This document shows positions 1-7,947 of a DNA stretch of 29,528 nt, piece by piece. Made by a program: the position numbers and the translations under genes. Under the pieces are notes generated by a model, which did no database searches, was not told the DNA's origin, and saw only the letters and a list, made by a program, of their open reading frames with translations. Position 1 is the first letter of the stretch; each line of letters opens with the position of its first letter. This DNA is from JAXMBX01 sp046349635 (GTDB lineage Bacteria > Planctomycetota > Planctomycetia > Planctomycetales > Planctomycetaceae): the NCBI GenBank assembly GCA_046349635.1, contig JAXMBX010000059.1, positions 1-29,528 on the forward strand, in the 5' to 3' direction.

Positions 1-215
1 GCGAGCATCCGTTCGAGGGCCATGAGGCGGCCGTCGTGGATGACCTCGGTGATCTGGGAGACTTCCCCCCCCATGATGCCGCTGAAGCCGGCCCCGATAC
101 TGCCGAGAAACCCGAGGGAGTGGACGCTGTTCCCGAGGACGAGTTCGCCGGGGGCGAGTCCCTTGAGGCCGAGGCAGTACATTTCGTTGCCGGAGAGTCC
201 AGACATGATCGGCAT
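1..215 (-). CDS. YbjQ/UPF0145-like heavy-metal-binding-domain protein (5' part, cut by window edge)
   Basis: Read on the minus strand from an ATG at 215 (a second ATG lies at 206), the frame stays open for 71 codons to the window edge. The protein starts MPIMSGLSGNEMYCLGLKGL and continues with GELVLGNSVHSLGF, GSIGAGFSGIMGGEV, then SQITEVIHDGR and LMALERMLA. The G-x-S-V-x-S-L-G block followed by a GGE(V)xxxTE(V/I)xxxGRxxALERM helix is the pattern of the YbjQ/UPF0145 family, a small pentamer-forming fold often named heavy-metal-binding domain; its real function is not established. No strong Shine-Dalgarno sequence precedes either ATG: the upstream stretch is a run of C. It is divergent from the trypsin-fold gene to its right. 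The family call rests on remembered sequence pattern and on only 71 residues. Confidence 0.65.
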   Translation of the reverse strand, partial: MPIMSGLSGNEMYCLGLKGLAPGELVLGNSVHSLGFLGSIGAGFSGIMGGEVSQITEVIHDGRLMALERML

Positions 216-447
216 GGTTGGGGCTTTCGGGTTGGGGGGGGAGATTAATGCTTTCGTCTCTAAATGCGAGGGGCGGTAAATCGCGTTACTCTGGAGGCCG
301 AAGAAACTTTCAAACAGAGCCTGGCCCCAAAGCGGCTTCATTATGAACGAAAAGCTGTTGTGAATTTTTTAGCGTGTCTGTTGATACCATATAACTTGTC
401 ATTTCATAACAGCAATGCCGACATTTAAAAAATGCAAGAAAATCAAA

Positions 448-453
448 AAAGGA
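448..453 (+). promoter_or_regulatory. Shine-Dalgarno sequence that decides the start of the trypsin-fold gene
   Basis: AAAGGA lies 9 bases upstream of the ATG at 463. The earlier in-frame ATG at 415 has no comparable purine-rich site, and the 16 residues it would add are mostly lysine-rich, as expected from translating an AT-rich leader. The start at 463 is therefore preferred. Confidence 0.5.
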
Positions 454-462
454 AAACTCCAA

Positions 463-1326
463 ATGAGTGAGCGGACAGCCGGAGAGGATGGCGAGGATAC
501 CGAAATGCTTTCATTTCGCGATAAGGTTTTCGATGCTGTAGAAGAGTCTGTCGGCTGGATGTGCCCGTCGCTCGCGGGGATTAAGGACGACGCAATTCAT
601 GATCTTCGAAGCTGTGTCTTGATCGAGATTGGCGATGAGCATTTCCTCGCAACTGCCTCACACGATATGCAGAGCAATTTAGAGCGTGATGTCATCTACG
701 CGATTGCACCGCCGAACAAAGAATCATCAATGATTCCGCTTTTTACAGAGCATTTCTGGTTCACCATCGATAAGCGCCTCGATCTCTCTGTCACTAAACT
801 GACAAAAGAAACCGTCAATCAGCTTCGGCCTCACTATCGGTTTGTGCACCTGAGTTCGATGATGTCGATGAACGATAGGAAGCACGGGACTGGCATGTAC
901 CTGATCCTCGGCTTCCCGTCGTCAATGTTGGGCCCCGATGCGGAGGGCATACGCCGATCGATTCAATGGAAACATCTCACTGCGATGTACCGAGGTGACT
1001 TAGACGACATCGAAAATTACGACCGAAATTGTCACATTATTCTCATCTATGAACGAGAAACGTATTACAAAGGCCAAAAACGCGTGCACCCGCCAGGCAT
1101 GAGCGGTTGTGGGATCTGGTATGTTGGTCATCCAACAAGAGATCGCTTTTTTCAAAAAGATAAATTCCGACTCGCGGGCATTCAGACAGCATGGAGTAAA
1201 AAGTTCGAATACGCGAAAGGAACATGGATCGATAGGCTGCTAATGGTGATGTGGGAATATTACCCTGAGACTCGCGCATCCATGAAGTTGAACGGGATTG
1301 ATTTGGAGAAGTATTCGTTAACATAA
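463..1326 (+). CDS. Lone trypsin-fold serine peptidase-like protein
   Basis: From ATG 463 the protein has 287 residues (303 from the alternative ATG at 415). No name is known to me, but the layout fits a chymotrypsin/trypsin-like fold. In the 303-residue numbering, FLATASHD places a candidate catalytic His at 83, LDLSVTKL resembles the trypsin DLAVL strand and gives Asp 123, and PGMSGCGIW gives Ser 230 in a G-x-S-G context. After the Ser comes KFRLAGIQTAW, like the closing VGI strand of such proteases. There is no signal peptide or membrane segment, so it is probably cytoplasmic. The second residue after the nucleophile is Cys instead of the usual Gly (GxSGC rather than GxSGG). The gene is visibly richer in A and T than its neighbours and stands alone, which hints at horizontal acquisition. 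Related stand-alone trypsin-fold proteins occur widely in bacterial accessory regions; a defence or regulated-cleavage role would be speculation. Confidence 0.55.
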   Translation: MSERTAGEDGEDTEMLSFRDKVFDAVEESVGWMCPSLAGIKDDAIHDLRSCVLIEIGDEHFLATASHDMQSNLERDVIYAIAPPNKESSMIPLFTEHFWFTIDKRLDLSVTKLTKETVNQLRPHYRFVHLSSMMSMNDRKHGTGMYLILGFPSSMLGPDAEGIRRSIQWKHLTAMYRGDLDDIENYDRNCHIILIYERETYYKGQKRVHPPGMSGCGIWYVGHPTRDRFFQKDKFRLAGIQTAWSKKFEYAKGTWIDRLLMVMWEYYPETRASMKLNGIDLEKYSLT

Positions 1327-1490
1327 GCCCAGATTGGAACGTCGAGCACCAATTGCTTTTGATGTTTCACTCGAACTTATTGATGATGCTTCGGGAAGTT
1401 CTCGTGAACGAATAGAAGAGCCTTTCATACAACTGCCTAATCAAACAAGTTTTGCAGCTTTATGTCCGTGAACTCCGGGTTGGGAAACAC

Positions 1491-1532
1491 AAAACAGCCC
1501 GTGATCTCCGGGTGGAAATCGCGGGCTGTTTT
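1491..1532 (-). terminator. Rho-independent terminator after tRNA-Thr
   Basis: A 15-bp inverted repeat (arms 1491-1505 and 1518-1532) contains one G-T pair, a 12-base loop and A/T-rich outer ends (AAAACAGCCCG against CGGGCTGTTTT). Read on the minus strand it begins 5 bases after the tRNA discriminator base, so it fits termination of the tRNA transcript. Because both outer ends are A or T runs it could also end transcripts arriving from the trypsin-fold gene on the plus strand. Confidence 0.85.
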
Positions 1533-1537
1533 GGGAA

Positions 1538-1610
1538 AGCCGCCAGGGGGACTCGAACCCTCGACCTACGCTTTACGAAAGCGTCGCTCTACCAACTGAG
1601 CTATGGCGGC
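1538..1610 (-). tRNA. tRNA-Thr (anticodon CGU, reads ACG)
   Basis: The minus strand folds into a full cloverleaf: acceptor arms GCCGCCA and TGGCGGC, D arm GCTCAGTTGGTAGAGC, anticodon stem ACGCT/AGCGT around the loop TTCGTAA, variable loop TAGGTC, and T arm with GGTTCGAGTCC. The anticodon CGU and the general sequence match bacterial tRNA-Thr. Length is 73 including the discriminator U. The 3' CCA is not encoded. A strong terminator follows directly. Confidence 0.95.
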
Positions 1611-1871
1611 AAGTGCTTTTGGGGCAATGGCTTCTGGCTTTCACTTCGCTCCTTGGCAGCCTTGGTGACATCTGTTTGGACACCACCCGAGCAATCCCGG
1701 AGAAAGGTCAGACCAAGGGACAGAATACCAAAATCACGGTTTCGGACAAGCCAGCAAATCCGCGGAGGAAATTGCCCCTTTTTGAAGAGACATCGAGATT
1801 GGCCGCGGAGGTTCGTTCCTTCCGGCCGAAACGCCCTCTTTTCCCAATTCTCACCCGAAAATCCGCGTCGT

Positions 1872-4800
1872 TCAGGTTAGGGAGATATTGACCGTCTCCG
1901 ATTTGATCACCGTTCCGCCATTCAGGACGTCGGTCAGCTTCCACTCGATGGTCCGAGCCGTGGTTGAAGGGGCGGCGAGAGTGTTTTTGAAGATGATCCG
2001 GCGGGCGAGAGCCTGGACCGCGGCGAGCGTCGCGTTGTTGTTGAGCGTAATTACCAAAGCCGTGTTCCCCGCTCCTCCGGTGAAGGTTCCGATGAGGAGG
2101 CCGCCGTAGGTGACGCTGCTGCCGGTTACGCCGATCTGACCTGCACCGGTCCCGACGCTGGCGATCGACAAGACATCGGTGGTCTGCGAGTTCGTTTTGG
2201 TCTGGATGGAGAGTGAGCCGCCGTTGAGGATGGGATTGTCGATATCCGTCACGACCGCCGCTGAGGCGAGGAGGACTCCCGAAGATGTGGGCGTATAGCT
2301 GACCGAGGCGGGGAGGCCGGTCAGGTTCGGATTGGCCGCGTTGCCGAAGTCCCCGTTGCGGACGGTCTTGCCGGCCGTGACATTCGCGGACCAGCCCAGG
2401 CCCGGCGCGCCGGGATGCGTCTGGACATAGCCGGAGGGAACGACCTCCCGAATGACATACGTCCCGGGGGTGAGATTCGTGAACCGGTAGATCCCAGTCT
2501 CGTCGATGGTGTCGGTGTCGGGGTCATCGTCCAGCGTCACGGTCTTCGGCTCGCCGGCATCCAGCACGCCGTCACTGTCCAGATCGAGATAGACCTGCAC
2601 CCCGGCCATTCCTTTCTCGCTCGCGAAACCGGTACTGTTGTTGAGCTGCATGGCGGAGAAGAAGTCATCGGTGTCGGCGTACACTTTCGCCCGGGAATCA
2701 ATCGCCTGCAGGGCGGATAGCGGTGCGGCCGAGCCTAATCCGAAGGCCCGGGTGTTGACCCCGAGGTTCTTCAGCGAGTTGACCGCAGTCGTCACCGCGC
2801 CACCGTCGGTTGAGGGGCCATCGGCGAAGAAGATCAGATTCCCCTTTCCCGCCCCGGTCACCAGGATGGAGAACGTGCTCAGGGCCTGTTGGAGGGCGGC
2901 TTCGTAGTTTGACCCGCCCCCGAAACGAATGGAGTTCAGCGTTTCAATGACGTCGAGCGTGGCGTCTCCGTCCGTGTTGGCGTTTGGCGGGGCTGAGACC
3001 TGCACGTTCGCCTGCGTCGGATTCATGTCGAGCTGTGTCGCGAAGGCGTTATAAGTAATGACTGAGACCCGCGCGGTCGAGCCGTACCCTGCCGCGTTCA
3101 ACTGCTGCACGAGCGATGTCGCGGCGAGAATTTGCGCATCCAGGATCGTGTTGACCAGTCCGTCTCCATTGACGTCTCCGACCGGCGACCCGGCATAAGG
3201 CTCGCTGGTGCTGCCTGAGATGTCGATCGCGAAGATGATATCGGGGGTGGCCCCCTGCAGGAGGGCCCCGTCCCGGATCTTGTTCCGGTTGGCATCGTTC
3301 CACACGATGCCTTCGATTGCGCCGGGGAGCGGATGCAGGCCGACGGTGAAGGGGAGGCTTTGTCCCGGTCCCAAGACATAGATCCCGGTGTTGCCGTACC
3401 CGCTGCAGAGGTAGGTGATGTCGCTATCGGTGGTTTCCGGCCCCACGTTGGGACTCGTGAATTCATACCCGCCGGGCAGATAGACCCGGACGTAATAGTT
3501 CGCGGGGGGCAGAACGGGGAACGTGACGTTTCCACCCGGATCGGTCACTCCTCGCACGACGAAGACGTCATCCGAGTCGCCGGGGATGTTATTCACCGAG
3601 TAGAACAGAAGCACATCGACGCCGGGGTAGACTCCGCCGGGATTAAGGACTCCATCGCCGTTGTCATCGGGAGAAACATGGACGGTAATTGTTGAGGCGG
3701 TGAGCAGGCCCGCGTCGAGGGTGAGGTTATCGGCGTAGTTCGCGATGGTGAACTTGGCAGTCCGGCCGTTGATCAGCCCCGCGTCGCTGTCGGTCGTGTC
3801 GGCCCCGATGTCCCGTTTCGTGAAGACGTATCCAGCCGGCTTCGTGAACTCGACGTAGTATGTGCCGTTCTTCACAGCATAGAACAGGTAGCCCCCCGTG
3901 GAGTTGCTCGTCGTCTGCGAGACCACCACGTCGTCTCCATTGCCGGCGATCCCGTCAGCTCCTAATGATTTCAGTTTGACCGTGACCCCCTGCTTGCCGA
4001 GTTCTCCCGCGTCCTGCACGCCGTCGGCATCGGTGTCGAGCCAGACTTTATCGCCGACTTTTGCCCCGAGGAACAGCCCCGCGTCCCACTGCGTCTGGGA
4101 CTGGCCGGCGGTGAGGGTAATCAAAGGGGTGACTGTCGAGGTGGGATCGACGTCGCTGTCGAGGGTGTCGTTGCCACCCTGATCCTTGGGTGAGAACAGA
4201 TAACCGAGCGGCGCGGTGACTTTGACGTAGTATTGACCCGCCTGCAGGCCGTTGAAGGCATAGTTGCCTGTCGCATCGGTGACGATCGTGCTGCCGATCT
4301 GGACGTTGGCCGAGTTGAATAGCTTGACGGTCGCGCCGGCCAGCCCTGTTTCACCGGCATCCTGGACACCGTCCCGATCGAGATCGTTCCAGATGAAATT
4401 GCTGATGGAGGCGGTCCCGATCTGCACTAACCCCGCGTCCAAATTCAGATTGTGGGCATAGTTGGCGATGGTGAACGTGGCGGTCCGCCCGGTGGTCAGG
4501 TCCGGATCGCTGTCGGTGGCGTCGCTGCCGACATCTTTGGTTGTGAAGTTGTAATCCGCGGGCTTGGTGAACTCGACGTAATAGGTTCCGTTCTTGACGG
4601 CGTAGAACAGATAGCCTCCTGTCGAATTCGTTGACGTCTGCGAGACCAGAACGTCGTCGGTTGTCCCCGCCGTGTTGTCCGCTCCCAACGTTTTGAGTTT
4701 GACGACAACCCCCTGCTTGCCTGCCTCTCCCGCATCCTGCACTCCGTCGGCATCGGTGTCGAGCCAGACTTTATCGCCGACTTTGGCCCCGAGGAACAGC

Positions 4801-6365
4801 CCCGCATCCCATTGCGTCTGCGACTGCCCCGCAGTGAGGGTGATGAGCGGAGTGACCGTACTGGTGGGATCGACGTCGCTGTCGAGGGTATCGTTGCCTC
4901 CCTGATCCTTGGGAGAAATTAAATACCCCAGCGGCGCAGTGACTTTGACGTAGTACTGACCCGGCTGCAACCCGCTGAACGAGTAGTTCCCCGTGGTGTC
5001 CGTGGTCAGGGTTGCGCCGACCTGGGCATTCGTGGAGTCAAACAGCCGCACGGTTGCCCCGGCCAGACCTGTTTCTCCGGCATCCTGGACCCCGTCCCGA
5101 TCGAGATCGTTCCAGATGAAATTGCTGATGGAGGCAGTCCCCGGAATGAATCCGACGTCCACGTTGGAAACGGTCCCTCCCGCCGCGACGGTCACCATGC
5201 CAGAGCTTCTGGTGGTGGGTGAAAAGTCGCTGTCCTTCGTGTCGTCCGCCCCCTGGTTCAGGAGCGTGATGACGTAGTTCGCGGGGATGATCGACTTCAC
5301 GTAATAATTGCCGGGAGTGACCCCGGTGAACTGATAGTTGTGCGCGGCGTCTGTGGCGACGCTCGATACGAAGGTGTCATCCGCATTCCCCACCGTTGTG
5401 TCCGTGGAGCGATACAGTTCGAAATTCTGGAGCCCGGTCAATGCCGTTTCCGTCGTCTGGCGGATTCCGTCTCCGTTATCCAGCCAGGCCAGTCCCTTGA
5501 TTGTTCCCGTGACGACCGTGGGGTCCTGGAACCCCGCGTCAAAGTTCGTCTGCGTCCCGCCGGGGGTGAGTGTGAAATTGATCGTGTTCCCATTGGCTTG
5601 GTCGGCATCGCTGTCTTTCGTGTCGTCCCCGCCCTGGTCCTTGAGCGTACGCGTGAAGGTGGGATGCGTGAAGACGAGGTTGAATGTCCCCGGACGGACG
5701 TTACTGAACGTAACGAGGCCATTCGCCCCGGATTTTTTCGCCGTCGAGGCATAGAATTCTCCGCCGGTGGAACGGAGGGAGACGTCCACGTTGGAGAGGC
5801 CGTTCGCTTCCGGGGCTCCCGGATCCTGAATTCCGTCCCCGTCCGCATCGGTCCAGCAGAAGACGGTGAGCGTGGCCCCCTGCACAATCCCCGCGTCGAT
5901 GTCCAACGTCTGCCCTTCCGTCACGCTGATGAAATCTTTCTGCGCAATCGTGGCTGCATCGGTGCTGTTGACGTCGAAGTCGTTGTCTGTCGCGTCCGAG
6001 CCGAGATCGCGCGGCCCCAGCGTGTAGCCATTGGGAAGCGTGAACTGTGCGTAGTATGTCTGTCCCACCGGGACGTCGGCGATCGTGAAGATTCCGTTCA
6101 CGGCCGTTGCCGAGCGGATGACGTTTCCCGACTGCAGGAGGGAGACCGTGACGTTGGAGGTCTGCGTTTCCGCGGCATCCTGCTGGCCATCGGCATCGGC
6201 GTCGATCCAGATTCGTCCGGTGACGGTCCCCGCCGGAAGCCAGCGGCTTTCCAGCGACTGCACCTGGTCCAGTGATTGCACGAGGGGAGCTACAGACCTG
6301 CGGCGGCGGGAAGATTTCAGCCGTTGGGTAAAGACGTTGCGAATACCATGCAGAGACTGCTTCAT
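1872..6365 (-). CDS. Giant surface protein: LEPR-XLL-like N-terminus, SdrD B-like repeats, inserted vWA domain
   Basis: The protein has 1497 residues, starting at ATG 6365 with AAGGG about 8 bases upstream. A basic N-terminus (SSRRRRS) runs into LESRWLPAG near residue 40, resembling the planctomycete LEPR-XLL sorting motif; no ordinary signal peptide is seen. About nine SdrD B-like (Cna B-type) repeats follow, each opening with a W-x-D-x-D-x-DGxxD calcium-type loop and closing with a DAG strand. Residues 409-649 and 650-890 are a near-exact duplication of a two-repeat unit. Within the ninth repeat sits a vWA domain (about 1040-1248) with the MIDAS motif DISGS (D1048, S1050, S1052), a GDVNGDGLVNTILDAQ dockerin-like loop and FADGPSTDGG; the interrupted repeat resumes at GMAGVQVYLDLDSDG near 1252. 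The C-terminal 160 residues (VTDIDNP, GTGAGQIGV, GGLLIGTFTGG) resemble a repeat of cyanobacterial and planctomycete adhesins. Likely a secreted or wall-attached calcium-binding structural or adhesive protein. It has its own 326-bp upstream region. Confidence 0.9.
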   Translation of the reverse strand: MKQSLHGIRNVFTQRLKSSRRRRSVAPLVQSLDQVQSLESRWLPAGTVTGRIWIDADADGQQDAAETQTSNVTVSLLQSGNVIRSATAVNGIFTIADVPVGQTYYAQFTLPNGYTLGPRDLGSDATDNDFDVNSTDAATIAQKDFISVTEGQTLDIDAGIVQGATLTVFCWTDADGDGIQDPGAPEANGLSNVDVSLRSTGGEFYASTAKKSGANGLVTFSNVRPGTFNLVFTHPTFTRTLKDQGGDDTKDSDADQANGNTINFTLTPGGTQTNFDAGFQDPTVVTGTIKGLAWLDNGDGIRQTTETALTGLQNFELYRSTDTTVGNADDTFVSSVATDAAHNYQFTGVTPGNYYVKSIIPANYVITLLNQGADDTKDSDFSPTTRSSGMVTVAAGGTVSNVDVGFIPGTASISNFIWNDLDRDGVQDAGETGLAGATVRLFDSTNAQVGATLTTDTTGNYSFSGLQPGQYYVKVTAPLGYLISPKDQGGNDTLDSDVDPTSTVTPLITLTAGQSQTQWDAGLFLGAKVGDKVWLDTDADGVQDAGEAGKQGVVVKLKTLGADNTAGTTDDVLVSQTSTNSTGGYLFYAVKNGTYYVEFTKPADYNFTTKDVGSDATDSDPDLTTGRTATFTIANYAHNLNLDAGLVQIGTASISNFIWNDLDRDGVQDAGETGLAGATVKLFNSANVQIGSTIVTDATGNYAFNGLQAGQYYVKVTAPLGYLFSPKDQGGNDTLDSDVDPTSTVTPLITLTAGQSQTQWDAGLFLGAKVGDKVWLDTDADGVQDAGELGKQGVTVKLKSLGADGIAGNGDDVVVSQTTSNSTGGYLFYAVKNGTYYVEFTKPAGYVFTKRDIGADTTDSDAGLINGRTAKFTIANYADNLTLDAGLLTASTITVHVSPDDNGDGVLNPGGVYPGVDVLLFYSVNNIPGDSDDVFVVRGVTDPGGNVTFPVLPPANYYVRVYLPGGYEFTSPNVGPETTDSDITYLCSGYGNTGIYVLGPGQSLPFTVGLHPLPGAIEGIVWNDANRNKIRDGALLQGATPDIIFAIDISGSTSEPYAGSPVGDVNGDGLVNTILDAQILAATSLVQQLNAAGYGSTARVSVITYNAFATQLDMNPTQANVQVSAPPNANTDGDATLDVIETLNSIRFGGGSNYEAALQQALSTFSILVTGAGKGNLIFFADGPSTDGGAVTTAVNSLKNLGVNTRAFGLGSAAPLSALQAIDSRAKVYADTDDFFSAMQLNNSTGFASEKGMAGVQVYLDLDSDGVLDAGEPKTVTLDDDPDTDTIDETGIYRFTNLTPGTYVIREVVPSGYVQTHPGAPGLGWSANVTAGKTVRNGDFGNAANPNLTGLPASVSYTPTSSGVLLASAAVVTDIDNPILNGGSLSIQTKTNSQTTDVLSIASVGTGAGQIGVTGSSVTYGGLLIGTFTGGAGNTALVITLNNNATLAAVQALARRIIFKNTLAAPSTTARTIEWKLTDVLNGGTVIKSETVNISLT
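3696..5141 (-). repeat. Tandem duplication of a 723-bp (241-codon) unit inside the surface protein gene
   Basis: Copy one (4419-5141) and copy two (3696-4418) lie head to tail with an offset of exactly 723 bases: for example CCGTCGGCATCGGTGTCGAG occurs at 4021 and 4744, and TCGAGATCGTTCCAGATGAA at 4378 and 5101. Each unit encodes two SdrD B-like repeats, one opening GTASISNFIWNDLDRDG and one opening AKVGDKVWLDTDADG. The copies differ at scattered, often synonymous positions, so the duplication is fairly recent but not brand new. Confidence 0.9.
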
Positions 6366-6691
6366 GATTGGCCCTTAATCATGAGTCCGGGAAGAAAATC
6401 AGGGAGTGTGCGGAGCGACGTGCGAACGGAGGTGGGCCTATTCTAGCCCTCCGCAGCTGGATCTGTGCTGCGGAAAATGGGGTTGGTCGGGAATTTACCC
6501 CGAATTCAACTTTGGAAATGAGAGAGTCCGGCTCGTCGCACCAAAATGATTTGCACGCGAATCATTCTTTGGGGTTATCCCCAGTTCACGAGGCAGATGC
6601 TGCAGCGAGAATCTGTTCGCGTGATGCAGGACGAAGAGCTCCACCGGTTCTTTGGAGATCCCCGCTTTGGTGAGGAGGGGATCCACAGCGA
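6366..6691. other. Intergenic region between argJ and the surface protein gene
   Basis: These 326 bases lie between two minus-strand genes. They hold a possible terminator hairpin (6543-6571) and presumably the promoter of the surface protein gene, which I could not place. A 63-codon open frame on the minus strand (6495-6686) has no family resemblance and overlaps the hairpin; I do not call it. Confidence 0.5.
6543..6571 (-). terminator. Possible terminator of the argC-argJ transcript
   Basis: A perfect 7-bp inverted repeat, AATGATT (6545-6551) and AATCATT (6560-6566), has an 8-base loop, and flanking CAAA/TTTG can extend it imperfectly. On the minus strand it lies about 120 bases after the argJ stop and is followed by TTTTGG. 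The stem is A/T-rich and the T tract short, so this is tentative. Confidence 0.35.
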
Positions 6692-7891
6692 TCAGGTCGT
6701 GTAGTCCGCGTTCAGCCGGACATACTCCGCTGTCAGGTCGGCGGTCCAGTAGCGGATGCCCGCCGTTCCGAGGTCGAACTTCAGCTCGACGTGCGTTTGG
6801 CGCTGGTTACGGATTCCCGCCGAGACGGCCGTGGCGTCGAATTCCTGAGGGACGCCGGATTTGTAGAGGAGTGTCCCGTTGAGCCACAGCGAGATATTTT
6901 CTTCCTGCAGATCGACCCCCGCATAACCGCAGGAGGAGACGATCCGCCCCCAGTTGGGGTCCGCTCCCGCGATGGCGGTCTTGTTCAGCGGCGAATCGGC
7001 CACGGCTTTCGCAATCGTGTAGGCCTCTTCCCGCGTCCGGAGCCCTTCCACATCGATGGTGATGATGTGCGTGGCCCCTTCGGCATCATTGATGATCGCC
7101 TGGGCCAGGTCTTCCGCCACCTCGGTGATCAGCTTCTGCAACTCTTCCAGTTCCAGCGGCGAATAGTTTTTCGTTCCGGAAGCACCATTCGCCAGCAGGA
7201 GGACTGTGTCACTGGTGCTGGTGTGTCCCTCGACGCTGATGCAGTTGAAGCTGCTGCCGACCGCTTTCCGCAGCATGGCGTCGGCAGTCGGGGAATCGAT
7301 CCCGGCGTCCGTCATGATGGTGCAGAGCATGGTGGCCATGTTGGGGGCGATCATGGCGGCTCCCTTGGAGCAGCCACTGACCCGGACTTCTTTCCCCTGG
7401 ATCGTGGTGCTGCGGGTGCTTTGCTTGGGGTGGGTATCGGTGGTCATCATGCCGCGTGCAGCCTGGTGGAAGTGGTCCGCCGTTGTGCCTAACTGCGGGA
7501 CGATCGCCTCGATGCCGCTCTGCAGCGGTTCACGGGGGAGGAACCGGCCGATGACCCCGGTGGAGCAGACCAGGATTTCTTCCTCGCGGCAGCCGATCCG
7601 CTTCGCGACTTCCGCCGTCATCCAGCGGGCATCAGTGATTCCCCGCTCTCCGGTGCAGGCGTTGGAATTTCCGGAATTGATCACCACACCGCGCACACCC
7701 GGGGCCGGGACTCGCTGCCGTGAGACCTTTACCGGCGCCCCGCAGACCCGGTTTTGAGTGAAGACACCCGCAGCTGCGCAGGGGGTGTCGGAAATAAACA
7801 GCGACAGGTCGAACAGCTCCGGATCTTTCTTGACGCCGCAATGCAGTCCGGCGGTTTTGAAGCCTTGTGGAAGAGGGGGCAATGTACTCAC
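6692..7891 (-). CDS. argJ: Glutamate N-acetyltransferase / amino-acid acetyltransferase ArgJ
   Basis: The 399-residue length is normal for ArgJ, which moves the acetyl group from N-acetylornithine to glutamate in the cyclic arginine pathway; bifunctional members also use acetyl-CoA. The family landmarks are present: INSGNSNACTG near 71-80, the KGAAMIAPNMATMLC block in which the precursor cleaves itself between Ala186 and Thr187 (Thr becomes the N-terminal nucleophile of the beta chain), and GADPNWGRI further on. The start is GTG at 7891, with AAGGA about 8-9 bases upstream. It lies 56 bases downstream of argC on the same strand, so cotranscription is likely. Sequence alone does not tell the mono- from the bifunctional form. 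Confidence 0.97.
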   Translation of the reverse strand: MSTLPPLPQGFKTAGLHCGVKKDPELFDLSLFISDTPCAAAGVFTQNRVCGAPVKVSRQRVPAPGVRGVVINSGNSNACTGERGITDARWMTAEVAKRIGCREEEILVCSTGVIGRFLPREPLQSGIEAIVPQLGTTADHFHQAARGMMTTDTHPKQSTRSTTIQGKEVRVSGCSKGAAMIAPNMATMLCTIMTDAGIDSPTADAMLRKAVGSSFNCISVEGHTSTSDTVLLLANGASGTKNYSPLELEELQKLITEVAEDLAQAIINDAEGATHIITIDVEGLRTREEAYTIAKAVADSPLNKTAIAGADPNWGRIVSSCGYAGVDLQEENISLWLNGTLLYKSGVPQEFDATAVSAGIRNQRQTHVELKFDLGTAGIRYWTADLTAEYVRLNADYTT

Positions 7892-7947
7892 GGAAAGTCA
7901 TCCTTGAATCGGTAAGAAGAGAGGTGAATGAAAAATGTCGAAATGGA

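Noticed and set aside
1334..1471. 45-codon frame with a TTG start after the trypsin-fold gene (ends NQTSFAALCP)
   Set aside because: The translation looks protein-like, but there is no ribosome-binding site, no ATG and no recognisable family, so it is not called.
1538..1610. tRNA-Thr as the att site of an integrated element
   Set aside because: I could not find a second copy of the tRNA 3' end in the window, and there is no integrase gene.
3696..5141. Repeated sequence considered as a possible CRISPR array
   Set aside because: The repeats are 723 bp long, head to tail and in frame within a protein gene; there are no short repeats with unique spacers.
5340..6275. Long plus-strand open frame (311 codons) opposite the surface protein gene
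   Set aside because: It is the antisense of repeat-coding DNA, is rich in Arg, Gly and Val without any family pattern, and exists because GC-rich coding DNA rarely forms stops on the other strand.
6495..6686. 63-codon minus-strand frame between argJ and the surface protein gene
   Set aside because: No family resemblance, and it runs through the possible argJ terminator.
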